A DNA stretch of 63,719 bases from Flavobacteriales bacterium (lineage in GTDB: Bacteria > Bacteroidota > Bacteroidia > JACJYZ01). Shown here in pieces: positions 9,049 through 18,762 of the stretch (its first letter is position 1; each line of letters opens with the position of its first letter). Under the pieces are notes generated by a model. It searched no databases. It was not told the DNA's origin and saw only the letters and a program-made list of their open reading frames with translations. The translations under genes were made by a program, and so were the position numbers. Location of the stretch: positions 1 to 63,719 of the forward strand of contig JAGQZQ010000006.1 of the NCBI GenBank assembly GCA_020435415.1, in the 5' to 3' direction.

Positions 9049-9996
9049 TTATTGAAGCGTGGGCTTGGTACCCGCAGATTTGATACTGGCATTGAGTTCA
9101 AAGCCGATCAGCAGGATAAGAGAATTGAAATATATCCAAAGCATCATCACGATAATGGTACCGAGTGAGCCGTAGAGTTTGTTGTACTGTCCGAAATTAT
9201 TGACAAAAAAAGCGAATCCCAGAGAGGTCAGGATGGAGAAAAAAGTAGCGGCGGTGGAGCCTGCGGAGATGAAGCGCCATCGGGACCGCTTTGCAGGACC
9301 GAGAAAATATATAAACGAAATGGTGAAGAAATACAGGGCGATCATAATGAGCCATTTTCCACCTTCAAAAAGCAGGATGGTCCATTGTTCTTTCATCCAG
9401 CTTTCATCCACCATCAATTGAAGTACTTGCTTTCCAAGGATAATGATCAGAATAGCCGCAAGAATGAGCGTACTCATGATTAACATCAGAACAATGGATA
9501 CCAGGCGTTGCTGGATAAAGTTTCTTGTCTCAACAGCGTGGTAGGTCTGATTGAAATTATGGATCATGGAGTTGATCCCGTTGGTAGCAAAGTAAAGCAT
9601 GGAAAGGAAACCAACAGATAGCAGGCCACCTCTTTTGTCATTGACAATTCCTTCTATGGTTTGCCGGGAAGCATCAAAAACATTTTCCGGAAGGATACTC
9701 CCCAATAGCTCCATTAACTGATCCTGAAAATCGGCAATCGGAATATAGGGGATGAGGGTAAAGAAAAAGATGATGGCGGGAAACAGGGCCAGAAAAAAGT
9801 GAAAGGCCATGGATGACGCCCTGGTGGTAATCGAACTTTTCCTTAGTCCCGAAATAAAAAAGCTCGCCACACTATACAGAGGCAACTTATCGAATCCGGG
9901 AATAACAATGCGCTTGGAAATAGCCAGAATATGTGCCACCACTTTCAGTTGCAGCAGGTACGATATCACTTTCCCGGGCTTCCTCTCTTCGTGCAT
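9049..9996 (-). CDS. YihY/BrkB family inner-membrane protein
   Basis: 315 residues with about six long hydrophobic helices and the family-typical stretch SSITTRASSMAFHFFLALFPAIIFFFTLIPYIP near residues 55-87. Its length and pattern fit YihY/UPF0761 proteins (once called RNase BN, now regarded as membrane proteins of unknown, perhaps transport, function). The start ATG overlaps the nadC stop by one base (TAATG on the minus strand), so the two are translationally coupled in one operon. Confidence 0.88.
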   Translation of the reverse strand: MHEERKPGKVISYLLQLKVVAHILAISKRIVIPGFDKLPLYSVASFFISGLRKSSITTRASSMAFHFFLALFPAIIFFFTLIPYIPIADFQDQLMELLGSILPENVFDASRQTIEGIVNDKRGGLLSVGFLSMLYFATNGINSMIHNFNQTYHAVETRNFIQQRLVSIVLMLIMSTLILAAILIIILGKQVLQLMVDESWMKEQWTILLFEGGKWLIMIALYFFTISFIYFLGPAKRSRWRFISAGSTAATFFSILTSLGFAFFVNNFGQYNKLYGSLGTIIVMMLWIYFNSLILLIGFELNASIKSAGTKPTLQ

Positions 9997-10889
9997 TAAA
10001 ACACGGTTTTTAGACTAAGGTCCAGACACTTCACGGAGTGGGTGAGACTACCTGAAGAGATGAAGTCCACCCCGGTATCTTTGTAGGCATGAGCATTTGA
10101 CGGGCCAATATTACCGGATGCCTCGGTGGTTATCCGGCCTGCTATCCGCTCCGTTGCCATTTTCAGTTGACCGGGGGTGAAATTATCCAGGAGTATGCGG
10201 TAGACATTCTCCGCGGCAAGCACCTCCTCCACTTCCTCCATTGTCCGCGCCTCAATGACCACAGGTAGATCCAGGCTATTTTCTTTCAGGTAAACCGCCA
10301 CCCTGTTCAGCGCTTCTGTAACACCACCACAAAAATCAATATGGTTATCCTTGATCAACACCATATCATCAAGGCCGAATCTGTGATTGTATCCGCCACC
10401 TACTGTGACGGCCCATTTCTCAAGCAACCGGATGCCGGGTGTGGTCTTTCGGGTATCCAGCACTTTGATACCGCTTCCTTCAAGCACCTGTACCATATCA
10501 CGGGTAGCAGTAGCAATTCCGCTCAAACGTTGCATAAAGTTTAACATTACACGTTCGGCGGATAACAGAGAGGCCGCAGGACCTTTCGCATGTAATATGG
10601 TATTCCCCGGGCGAACCGAATCTCCATCATTCACGTGTGGGATCACTTCAATCGACCTATCAACAAGCTGGAATACTTCCCTGGCAAGATAGACGCCTGC
10701 AATGACACCTTCATCCTTGGCCACCAACTGTGCTTCCCCTGTCAATTCTTTGCGCAGACAGGCCAGGGAAGTATGATCGCCCTGGCCGATATCCTCGTCG
10801 AGGGCAGCTTTTAGTAAGCGTCCGCGTCGTTCCGGATCGGGCAAGGGAAACCTGTCTGACAACTGCAATGTTTTACTTTGGATTGGCAT
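9996..10889 (-). CDS. nadC: Nicotinate-nucleotide pyrophosphorylase (quinolinate phosphoribosyltransferase)
   Basis: 297 residues from the ATG giving MPIQSKTLQL. It converts quinolinate and PRPP to nicotinate mononucleotide in NAD synthesis. Conserved parts are visible in order: DEDIGQGDHTS, AERVMLNFMQRLSGIAT, DTRKTTPGIRLLEKWAV, GGGYNHRFGL, LIKDNHI, and the C-terminal EASGNI and DFISSGSLTHS. The start overlaps the end of the DUF4783 gene by 17 bp, and the stop overlaps the YihY start by one base. Confidence 0.95.
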   Translation of the reverse strand: MPIQSKTLQLSDRFPLPDPERRGRLLKAALDEDIGQGDHTSLACLRKELTGEAQLVAKDEGVIAGVYLAREVFQLVDRSIEVIPHVNDGDSVRPGNTILHAKGPAASLLSAERVMLNFMQRLSGIATATRDMVQVLEGSGIKVLDTRKTTPGIRLLEKWAVTVGGGYNHRFGLDDMVLIKDNHIDFCGGVTEALNRVAVYLKENSLDLPVVIEARTMEEVEEVLAAENVYRILLDNFTPGQLKMATERIAGRITTEASGNIGPSNAHAYKDTGVDFISSGSLTHSVKCLDLSLKTVF

Positions 10890-11274
10890 CGAGCTCAAAG
10901 CTAAGGGAGTCGATGGTATACGAGTCACCGGTTTTCTTCAGCAAAAAATAAGTGCGGTACACCTTATCTCCGCTTTCGAATTTTCCGATGGCATATTGTG
11001 AGCCGTCCTTTGCAGCACTTTTGTGCATCAGGGTAAATGCCTTCGGCGGATTCCGGGTGAAGAAGTCTTTCAGTATCTGGGCCGCCTGCTCACGACTGAA
11101 AGCATCTTCATCATCCTCGATGGTGAGGGTCACTGTATTGGCCATAAATCGTGATAACTCCCTGGCACTTCCGGCACGAATGGCAGCCGAAATATCATCC
11201 GACACATCCACCACCGCGAATGTAGAGAGGTAAACTCCGGTAAGCAAGATCACAAGTGCACCAAATTTTTTCAT
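10873..11274 (-). CDS. DUF4783 family secreted protein
   Basis: 133 residues from the ATG giving MKKFGALVILLTGVYLSTFA, an N-terminal signal segment. The mature part (SAAIRAGSARELSRFM, then FSREQAAQILKDFFTRNPPKAF and a final pair of strands) matches the small alpha+beta, NTF2-like DUF4783 proteins that are widespread in Bacteroidota. Function unknown. It is the first gene of the DUF4783-nadC-yihY minus-strand group and is divergent from rlmH. Confidence 0.85.
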   Translation of the reverse strand: MKKFGALVILLTGVYLSTFAVVDVSDDISAAIRAGSARELSRFMANTVTLTIEDDEDAFSREQAAQILKDFFTRNPPKAFTLMHKSAAKDGSQYAIGKFESGDKVYRTYFLLKKTGDSYTIDSLSFELDANPK

Positions 11275-11421
11275 TTGCGTATCAATAAAAGGTTCTGAAC
11301 CATACCGGAGCTTGTGTACTGCACGTAGGTACAACCACCGGCCTTGTTTCTTTTGATTACCTTCACACAAAAACCAAGCCAATTCAAAGGCACCTTTGCG
11401 AAAATATAAAATCCCGGGGAG

Positions 11422-11892
11422 ATGAAAATATCCGTGATGGCTGTCGGAGAAACCGATAAGTCAGAACTGACAACACTTATCAACGATTATTCGAAGCGCA
11501 TTTCACGTTATCTGCCAATCACATTTGATGCCATTCCTCTTCGTAAAATCCGGTCCTCATCTCCCCATGAACAGTTAAAGGCTGAAGGAAGATTACTTCT
11601 TGATCGCATCAGCGATACGGAAGAAGTTATTCTGCTTGACAGCACCGGGAAGGGATATACATCAGAAGCATTTTCAGATTGGATTCAAGAACGCATGAAC
11701 CGTTCTACCCGCCACCTGGTTTTCATGATCGGCGGGGCTTATGGGTTTTCGGAGGAAGTCATTGCGCGGGCCAATGGAAAAATATCCCTTTCGTCCATGA
11801 CCTTCACGCATCAGATGGTCCGCATCATTCTATTGGAGCAGATATACCGGGCTTTCACCATCCTGAACAATGAACCTTATCATCACGGTTAA
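11422..11892 (+). CDS. rlmH: 23S rRNA (pseudouridine1915-N3)-methyltransferase
   Basis: 156 residues, the usual length. RlmH is a SPOUT-class methyltransferase that methylates pseudouridine 1915 in helix 69 of 23S rRNA. The start (MKISVMAVGET), EVILLDSTGKGYTSEAFSDWI and the knot region FMIGGAYGFSEEVIARANGKISLSSMTFTHQMVRIILLEQIYRAF are family hallmarks. A CACCTTTG sequence at 11391-11398, one base off the TAnnTTTG pattern, could be its -7 element. Confidence 0.96.
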   Translation: MKISVMAVGETDKSELTTLINDYSKRISRYLPITFDAIPLRKIRSSSPHEQLKAEGRLLLDRISDTEEVILLDSTGKGYTSEAFSDWIQERMNRSTRHLVFMIGGAYGFSEEVIARANGKISLSSMTFTHQMVRIILLEQIYRAFTILNNEPYHHG

Positions 11893-11916
11893 TCATTACC
11901 GGACCGATGAAGTCAT

Positions 11917-13020
11917 TCATCCCCGGATATCCATCGCTTCACGAATGTATTTCAGATAATCGGCAGAGAATGATTGCAGGGAATAATGCTCCCGGATTGT
12001 TTCATAACCCTTGGCTCCCAATTGTTCCCGAAGGGATTTGGTAGTAATCAGGGTGGAGAGTTTTTCAACCCATTCAGATTCGTTTCCGGCAAGAAAACCG
12101 TTGACACCATCATTGATAATCTTGTTGTTCACACCGACCGGTGACATCACCGTAGGAATTCCCAGGGACATATATTGCAACCCTTTGAAACCACATTTCC
12201 CCTGACTCCAATCATCCTGAGGAAGCGGCATAATCCCTATGTCAAAACTCGCAAGGTCTGCAATTTCCGTCTCCAGGTTCCACTTACAAAACTCGGTGGC
12301 CAATCCGTTGGTGGCTGGTGGAACATCGGCTATCACCCTTATCTTCATCCGGTCTCCAAAGGTTTTCTTGAGTTGATGCATAGCGGGCAGCACCAACTCG
12401 AAATGCTTTAACGTAGTGGAAGTGCCTGTCCATCCGATCACCACATGATCCTGGTCATTTGTTTGTTTCCGATGCGAATGGTAATCCATGTCTATGGTTG
12501 TAGGCACCAGTTTCACACGTGTATTGAACCCGGATGCGTATTTCGCCAGGTAGTCATTACCGGCAAATACCATATCAGCCATGGCTATGATCCGGCTCGT
12601 TTTGGAAGGTCTCTTCAGCCAGGCAAACTGTTGATTGCCTTCAGACACATCCTGCAACCAGATGGCATCATCAAAATCCATGATCACAGGTGTATCGGAC
12701 CGCTGCAATAATCGTTCGAACACAGTTGAACCGAGCATCAATGCTTCCCGGTAAACCACGATCAGATCAAAGTGGTCGGCTTTGAGCACGTCTTCCAGCC
12801 GCTTCAGAAAGCTTTTAAACAGGATGGCCGTCTTACGTAGATAGTTGCCTTTGCTGTAAAAGACCTGATCATCTTTCTCACTTATGATATGTGAATGGGT
12901 GACATCAAAGCCGTTGGACTCCAGCAGCGGCATATATTGCTCAAACCGGAAACGTTGTCCCGGTGAACGCCCAGGCCGGTGCGCAGCGATATAAAGTATT
13001 TTTTTACGAGGCGAGGTCAT
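11917..13020 (-). CDS. Glycosyltransferase, GT-B fold (GT4-like)
   Basis: 367 residues from the ATG giving MTSPRKKILYIAAHRPG; this start overlaps the stop of the next upstream gene by 17 bp. The Rossmann-like N-terminal part (ILYIAAHRPGRSPGQRFRFEQY), VIGWTGTSTTLKHFELVLPA in the middle and the C-terminal KCGFKGLQYMSLGIPTVMSPVG with the nucleotide-binding Glu region replaced by KGLQYMSLG are typical of GT1/GT4 enzymes of surface-glycan loci. Donor and acceptor cannot be told from sequence. Confidence 0.85.
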   Translation of the reverse strand: MTSPRKKILYIAAHRPGRSPGQRFRFEQYMPLLESNGFDVTHSHIISEKDDQVFYSKGNYLRKTAILFKSFLKRLEDVLKADHFDLIVVYREALMLGSTVFERLLQRSDTPVIMDFDDAIWLQDVSEGNQQFAWLKRPSKTSRIIAMADMVFAGNDYLAKYASGFNTRVKLVPTTIDMDYHSHRKQTNDQDHVVIGWTGTSTTLKHFELVLPAMHQLKKTFGDRMKIRVIADVPPATNGLATEFCKWNLETEIADLASFDIGIMPLPQDDWSQGKCGFKGLQYMSLGIPTVMSPVGVNNKIINDGVNGFLAGNESEWVEKLSTLITTKSLREQLGAKGYETIREHYSLQSFSADYLKYIREAMDIRG

Positions 13021-14260
13021 TCGCTGGTTGTAGTGAGCAATAAATCCTGTCAAAGGCTTCGATGCCCTGCTCTAACGAAAAATGGCGTAATGCGGTTTCC
13101 CTCAGATGTTCGGGATCCTGATCCAGGAGATGGTCGAGGTTTTCCAATGCCTCATGGTATGCGGATTCGGTAAAAGTCATTACAGGTTTAAGGTTGAAAG
13201 CTTCTTCGTACACCTGATCCACATCACCCACACCTGCATTTGTAATGATCGGAATTCCTGCATTAAGCAGTTCACCCATTTTGGTTGGGGAAGATGCTTT
13301 CTTGGAAAATACCGGCCGGATAAAGAATATCGAAAGATCGAACACATGAATGGCTTCTGCCACTTCATTCCTCGTCAGTCTTTGCACCCTGATACGATCA
13401 GCGGGAATTCCATGCTTTACCCCCTCGCTAAGAATGAGGGACGGTGGATCCGGGGAAATAAAAAGAAACACGGCGTTGCTGCGTTTCTCAAGAAGCACCT
13501 TAAAAAACGCAAGCATCTCATCCAGCATATACCACGTTCCGATGGACCCCAGATAACCCAGGACAAAATGATCATCCGGAATATCCAGCTTATTTTTCCA
13601 GGCCTTGATACGGGGTTCTTCAACAGAGGTGGTAAACACATTCGGGTCTGCACAGCACGGTATCACCGAAACGGGCACCTTCCTGGCTTCCATCCAATCA
13701 CGCTCCATGATGACCCTTGCTGCTGTGGTGAGGGACACAATGTGATCCGCCTGAGCGATCCCCTGTTTTTCAACTTTTTTAAAGTATTTGTAGATGGCGT
13801 TGTAAATGGGGTTTGAACGTTTCCACAGACCACCCTCGGCCCGCTCATCGGCGTAAAAACCTCTCATGTCAAAGACCAGAAACAACTTCCTTTCCTGCTT
13901 CATTTTCAGGCCTGCGATCAACGGAATATAACTCCTGCAATGTACAGCCTGAATACCCTTGTACTCACAGATATCCCTGGTTTTTCTCACCAGCCGCCTC
14001 ACATTACCCAGGGTTGAAAGAACCGGAAGTTTGTTTCTGTAGTTGAGCGGTACCCAGTCTATCCCTGACGCGGCAAGGTATTCTCTCATTGCCACCTCAC
14101 CATGGCGCAGCTGTTTCTTCTCAAAGCTGATCAGTGTGATCGCATGCCCTTTGCGCACCAATCCCTGTATGTACGGAATGACCTGCGATTGACCCAGGGG
14201 ATCTAACATACCATCATAAGAGAGGTAGAGGATTTTCAATTGATTATCTTTGGTTCGCAC
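13004..14260 (-). CDS. Glycosyltransferase, GT-B fold (GT4-like)
   Basis: About 418 residues if it starts at GTG 14260; a TTG giving MKILYLSYDG at 14239 is a good alternative. ILYLSYDGMLDPLGQSQVIPYIQGL at the N-terminus and KMGELLNAGIPIITNAGVGDVDQV near the C-terminus are typical of family 4 enzymes. It is the first gene of a two-gene minus-strand unit with the next glycosyltransferase (17-bp overlap). Its start region overlaps that of the divergent membrane protein, so the true starts of both need care. Confidence 0.85.
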   Translation of the reverse strand: MRTKDNQLKILYLSYDGMLDPLGQSQVIPYIQGLVRKGHAITLISFEKKQLRHGEVAMREYLAASGIDWVPLNYRNKLPVLSTLGNVRRLVRKTRDICEYKGIQAVHCRSYIPLIAGLKMKQERKLFLVFDMRGFYADERAEGGLWKRSNPIYNAIYKYFKKVEKQGIAQADHIVSLTTAARVIMERDWMEARKVPVSVIPCCADPNVFTTSVEEPRIKAWKNKLDIPDDHFVLGYLGSIGTWYMLDEMLAFFKVLLEKRSNAVFLFISPDPPSLILSEGVKHGIPADRIRVQRLTRNEVAEAIHVFDLSIFFIRPVFSKKASSPTKMGELLNAGIPIITNAGVGDVDQVYEEAFNLKPVMTFTESAYHEALENLDHLLDQDPEHLRETALRHFSLEQGIEAFDRIYCSLQPANDLAS

Positions 14261-14275
14261 GGTAAAAATACCATA

Positions 14276-15673
14276 TTGGATCTTTTTACATCACAAGACC
14301 TCATTCTTATTCCACTTTTCCTCGCCGGGATCAGCTATGCTGCATTCTTCATCGCGAGCAGGTATATCCCGGAGTCATTCGACCGGGGAATGTTCTTCAC
14401 AGCACTAATCTACAAACTGGTAGCAGCCTCAGCATTTTGTGCGGTTTATGCCTTTTACTATGGTGGTGGTGATACCATCAACTACTTTCGGGGCAGTGTA
14501 TCGCTGGTGAATCTGGCCAGAGAGAATCCCACGGCCATGTGGTCGATCATGGGCAATGATCTTTCTTTTGAGAATTTCATGTCCTTTACGAGCACCACGG
14601 GATGGCCTCCGTTCTACATGTGGCGGGATGCCAATACATTTTCCGTCATTCGCTTTTCGTTTCCTTTTTGCATGATCGCCTGGAAAAGCTTTTTGTGTAC
14701 CACATTTCTTGTTGCTTTCTACAATTTTATCGGCCCCTGGAAACTGTACACCCTGTTCAAGAGTTATTTCCCGGGCATTCGGTTACAACTTGCGGTTTGT
14801 ATCCTGTTTATTCCTTCGCTGATTTTCTGGGGGTCAGGTATCATGAAAGACTCCTTCACGTTAAGCGCCACATGTTGGCTTACCGTGAATTTCCATCGGA
14901 TCATGCTGGAGAAAAAGAAGATTCCTATCAACCTCCTTTTCATGACCCTGAATTTATTTCTGATCATCAACCTCAAGCCATACGTTCTGCTTTCATTGTT
15001 CCCGGTATTGCTGGTTTGGGTAAACAATGCCTATATCAAACAAATACCGAACAAGATCCTCAGGGCGGTGTTCTTTCCGATCTTTTCCATCCTGATCGCT
15101 GCCACAGGGTATATCACATTTTCAACCTTCGGAAGTATTCTGGGTGAATATGGGGATGTGGATAAGGCGATCAAAAAAGCCCAGATTATTCAGGCAGACC
15201 TGTTGCGAGAGGAACAATATGGCTCCAACAGTTACAATATCGGCACCATTGATGGCACAATTACCGGCATGCTACGTCTTGCACCCATGGCCATATTTAC
15301 AGCCATTTTCCGGCCACTTCCAAATGAGATCGGAAGTCCGATCATGGTGTTATCGGTCATCGAGAATTGCATCCTTCTTGTGTTCACATTTCTGACCCTT
15401 TTGAGGTATCGTTTAAGGCAGATCATCCGTACTATTCTGGACAACCCGCTCATCACATTCTCCCTCGGTTTCAGTTTATTTTTTGCCTTTGGTGTGGGGC
15501 TGGCTTCCACCAATTTCGGTGCACTGGTAAGGTATAAGGCACCGCTGGTTCCATTCTTTTATTCGGCCATTTTTATGATCAGACACCTGAACAAGCAGAG
15601 AATTGAGGAACAAAACGAAGCGGCTAAGGAGGCGGCTAAGAATGCTCCGAGAGAAATCGGCTTAGCAATATAG
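14276..15673 (+). CDS. Polytopic membrane protein, candidate polysaccharide polymerase
   Basis: About 465 residues from TTG 14276 (TTG 14240 would add 12); no ATG lies near. Ten or more hydrophobic helices are visible, with a large loop near residues 55-120 (YYGGGDTINYFRGSV) and a charged C-terminal tail (NKQRIEEQNEAAKEAAK). It is the only plus-strand gene in this part of the glycan locus. Helix count and place suggest a Wzy/EpsG-like polymerase or a glycan ligase, but no diagnostic motif was recognised. Its 3' end overlaps the convergent asnB gene by 38 bp. Confidence 0.7.
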   Translation: MDLFTSQDLILIPLFLAGISYAAFFIASRYIPESFDRGMFFTALIYKLVAASAFCAVYAFYYGGGDTINYFRGSVSLVNLARENPTAMWSIMGNDLSFENFMSFTSTTGWPPFYMWRDANTFSVIRFSFPFCMIAWKSFLCTTFLVAFYNFIGPWKLYTLFKSYFPGIRLQLAVCILFIPSLIFWGSGIMKDSFTLSATCWLTVNFHRIMLEKKKIPINLLFMTLNLFLIINLKPYVLLSLFPVLLVWVNNAYIKQIPNKILRAVFFPIFSILIAATGYITFSTFGSILGEYGDVDKAIKKAQIIQADLLREEQYGSNSYNIGTIDGTITGMLRLAPMAIFTAIFRPLPNEIGSPIMVLSVIENCILLVFTFLTLLRYRLRQIIRTILDNPLITFSLGFSLFFAFGVGLASTNFGALVRYKAPLVPFFYSAIFMIRHLNKQRIEEQNEAAKEAAKNAPREIGLAI

Positions 15674-17465
15674 CCGACCATAGCCTATGGCATTGGCTGT
15701 CATCTCCGGCCTGAAACGCTTGTAGTGAATGACGAACAGGTTCCGTATGCATCTCCGGCCATTTTTTTAACTGTGCATCTGACAAATGATCATGAAGGAG
15801 AAAGGCCAGATCCCTTCTCAACCATTTGGCCAGCGGAATACTAAAGCCCTGTTTTTTTCTGAATACCAGATCTTCCGGCAGATAACGACACAGGGCTTTT
15901 TTCGGTAGCCATTTCAATATATGTTGCGCATTGATCTTGTAACGTGCGGGCAGGTTCACCGCCCATTCCACCATCCGGTGATCAAGGAACGGCACCCGAA
16001 TCTCGAGACCGGAACGCATGGACATCATATCCACCTTCACAAGCAGATCCTCCGGAAGATAATGTGAGAATTCAAACGCGAATTGCTGCATGAGTGGAGG
16101 CAGCGTTCCATAAGGCTTCATCATATTCCTCTCCATTTCAAGCAAGTCACATCCTGTCATTTCGAGAATGTCCTTCTGCTTATAAAATGCTTGTTCGGAT
16201 GCGAAAATATGGGATGCCTGAGTCAATCTGTCCTTTGCCCGGAAAAGCTCCGCCCTGGATCTCATGCCACGATTGGCGCGTCGAACCATATCGGCTATCA
16301 GCCACCGGACCGGCCATACCAGTGGGTTATTCAATCGTTGCATCCACTGAAACCGGCCGTAGCCCATGAACAACTCATCCCCGCCATCACCGGCCAGGAC
16401 AACCGTCACCTCCTTTCGTGCCATGCGGGAAATGATCATAACCGGCAATGCTGACGAATCCGCAAAAGGTTGGTCAAAATGATCCATCGCATGAAGTAAT
16501 TCCTCCCGGGCATCTTTCTCCGTTATCACCCATTCAGTATGATCGGTATCCAGCAGTCCGGCCACCCTGGAAGCAAACGGAAGTTCGTTGTATGCCTGTT
16601 CTTCAAACCCTATTGAAAATGTTTTGACAGGAGCGTTGGCCTCCTGACGGGCAATCGCAGTAACCAGACTTGAATCCACGCCGCCGCTTAAAAATGTTCC
16701 GAGTGGTACATCACTGATCAAGCGCTCTTTCACTGATGCAGTCAGCAGATGTATGAACATTTCCTCGGCCTCATTGGCAGAAAATACCGGTCGGCTGATC
16801 TCCGAAGTGGAGAACGTCCAATACCTTTCCATTTTTAGCCCCTGATCGTCGATAAACGCGTAATGTCCGGGGGGAAGGGAACTTATTTCGTGGAATGCTG
16901 TTTGATGATCAGGCACAAAACCGAACCTGAGAAAACCGGCAAGTGAATGTTGAGACACGGTCACAGCCGGCATCAATGCTCTCACAGCTTTGATCTCGGA
17001 GGCAAAACATATACCATGACCCCATTGACCGACATAAAGGGGTTTGATCCCAACCCGGTCGCGACAAAGGAATAACCTTTTCTCCTGGCGATCCCAAACG
17101 GCAAAGGCAAACATCCCATGCAATTTCCGCGGCAGTGTTTCACCCCACTTTGCAAAGGCTGCCAGCAAAACCTCCGTATCCGACTGGGTTTTGAAAGGCC
17201 CGTCAAGTTCCTTCCTTAATTCTTTGAAATTATAAATCTCCCCATTGAACACAATCACATATCGTCCGTTTGAAGAGGCCATTGGTTGGTTTGCGGCAGC
17301 TCCGGTATCAAGTACGGCGAGTCTCCGGTGTCCCAAACCTACTCCGGATTCGGGATCTGAAAATGTACCTGAAGCATCCGGTCCACGGTGTTCCAGTAAG
17401 CGAACGGACAAATCCAGTTGGTCCGGGGTCACTTTAAATGAAAGGTATCCTGTAATCCCACACAT
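15636..17465 (-). CDS. asnB: Asparagine synthase (glutamine-hydrolysing) of the glycan locus
   Basis: 609 residues. The N-terminal glutaminase domain begins with the catalytic Cys2 (MCGITGYLSF) and contains FNGEIYNFKELR. The synthetase domain has the ATP pyrophosphatase loop FLSGGVDSSLVTAIARQE near residue 258 and VVLAGDGGDELFMGYGRFQW. AsnB-like enzymes in surface-polysaccharide clusters often amidate a uronic acid or related sugar, so this may modify the glycan and not serve general asparagine supply. It lies one base after the GT4 gene 17467-18759 in the same operon. Confidence 0.9.
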   Translation of the reverse strand: MCGITGYLSFKVTPDQLDLSVRLLEHRGPDASGTFSDPESGVGLGHRRLAVLDTGAAANQPMASSNGRYVIVFNGEIYNFKELRKELDGPFKTQSDTEVLLAAFAKWGETLPRKLHGMFAFAVWDRQEKRLFLCRDRVGIKPLYVGQWGHGICFASEIKAVRALMPAVTVSQHSLAGFLRFGFVPDHQTAFHEISSLPPGHYAFIDDQGLKMERYWTFSTSEISRPVFSANEAEEMFIHLLTASVKERLISDVPLGTFLSGGVDSSLVTAIARQEANAPVKTFSIGFEEQAYNELPFASRVAGLLDTDHTEWVITEKDAREELLHAMDHFDQPFADSSALPVMIISRMARKEVTVVLAGDGGDELFMGYGRFQWMQRLNNPLVWPVRWLIADMVRRANRGMRSRAELFRAKDRLTQASHIFASEQAFYKQKDILEMTGCDLLEMERNMMKPYGTLPPLMQQFAFEFSHYLPEDLLVKVDMMSMRSGLEIRVPFLDHRMVEWAVNLPARYKINAQHILKWLPKKALCRYLPEDLVFRKKQGFSIPLAKWLRRDLAFLLHDHLSDAQLKKWPEMHTEPVRHSLQAFQAGDDSQCHRLWSAILLSRFLSEHS

Positions 17466-17466
17466 G

Positions 17467-18759
17467 CTATAATCGGTTCAGGAGATGCACCAATTTTTCC
17501 ACCTGTTGTTTTCTGGACAGTCCGGCGATCACGGCCTTATCCGGGCGGGTGGTATTGGCTTCTCCGCGGACTTTGGACAAGATCATTTCTTTCATTGAAT
17601 TTTCCAACTGCTCACGGTTGTTGCAAATCACACCGAGATTGGTTTCCGTAAGCAGAGATTCCAGGATGTCATGGTCATTGGGGTAAAGCAAAACCGGCTT
17701 TCGAAGACCTATATATTCAAACACCTTGCTGGAGGGTACACCTTTGACCCCTCCATGTGCTATCATCAGCAACACGTCAGATTGTTGTTGTATCTCCAAC
17801 ACCTTTAGCCTGGGAATACGATCCGTGATCACCACATGATCTTCATAGCCTCTCATGTTTTTCCTGACCCTGTTTTCAGCTACAGAATCATAGGCCAATC
17901 CGGGAAAATGTATCACTATCTTCAGTTTATCTCCGGTTTGATCAATCAGGGATTTGACCACATCCAGGACTGTTTCAACGTCCTGACTTTCGTACAGGGT
18001 ACCATTGTAAGTGATGATAAATTCAGTCGGACTAATTGGAGGATGGTCATTATCCATTTCCGGCAATTCATCATATCCATTCAGGACCACCTCCCCTTTC
18101 ACACCTGTGAATTGTTGTATTTTCTCAACATACCACGGAGACACGGATGTGATGAAGCTCGCCGTACCAACCCAAAGCTTTTCGTTTACAGATGTGATCA
18201 TCCGAAGCAACCTTCCGGTTAAGGTTTTGGCTTCTTCCAATTCGCTCGTATTCCAATCATCACGGTAGTCTGCGATCCAGGGGATGCCGTGTTTGCGGTG
18301 CAGCCGGTATCCGATCCTGAACTGTTCGAATGGATTTCCGGAAATGATCACGGCAGAAATATCCGGATCATTGGCAATAACCTTGTCTGCCTGCACCTGA
18401 AGGTCCTTCATCACACCAACCGGTGAGAGCCAATGATCGCATACCATTTGCCAGAGGGTTAACAAACGTGACAGGACCCGCCATGGCCGGTTTGCATGAC
18501 GAACAACGTACCTGTCTCTGAAGGAAGGACGATATGGGAGCCTGAAAACTTCTGCTTTCCCTTCCCTTGAAAATCGTATGTCATTGCCACACGGACGAAG
18601 TGCATCCATTGGTCCATGGATGGCATTGGGCCAGCAACGAGTCACCACCACCGGCTGCCAGTTATATGCTTCCAGATACTTCACCCATGCCCCTGTCCGT
18701 TGTGCCGCGGTGAGCGTGCAAGGTGGATAGAAGTAGGAAATGACCAGAACCTTTTTCAT
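17467..18759 (-). CDS. Glycosyltransferase, GT4-like
   Basis: 430 residues. The N-terminus MKKVLVISYFYPPCTLTAAQRTGAWVKYL has the family 4 nucleotide-fold opening; TYNGTLYESQDVETVLDVVKSL marks the start of the second domain, and GVPSSKVFEYIGLRKPVLLYP carries the usual K.FEY.. donor-binding motif. Gaps to neighbours are 1 and 3 bp, so it belongs to the same minus-strand operon as asnB and the deacetylase-like gene. Confidence 0.88.
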   Translation of the reverse strand: MKKVLVISYFYPPCTLTAAQRTGAWVKYLEAYNWQPVVVTRCWPNAIHGPMDALRPCGNDIRFSREGKAEVFRLPYRPSFRDRYVVRHANRPWRVLSRLLTLWQMVCDHWLSPVGVMKDLQVQADKVIANDPDISAVIISGNPFEQFRIGYRLHRKHGIPWIADYRDDWNTSELEEAKTLTGRLLRMITSVNEKLWVGTASFITSVSPWYVEKIQQFTGVKGEVVLNGYDELPEMDNDHPPISPTEFIITYNGTLYESQDVETVLDVVKSLIDQTGDKLKIVIHFPGLAYDSVAENRVRKNMRGYEDHVVITDRIPRLKVLEIQQQSDVLLMIAHGGVKGVPSSKVFEYIGLRKPVLLYPNDHDILESLLTETNLGVICNNREQLENSMKEMILSKVRGEANTTRPDKAVIAGLSRKQQVEKLVHLLNRL

Positions 18760-18762
18760 ACA

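Noticed and set aside
13106-13816. 236-codon plus-strand frame opposite a glycosyltransferase gene
   Set aside because: Shadow of the GT4 coding sequence, Cys/His-rich without a family pattern.
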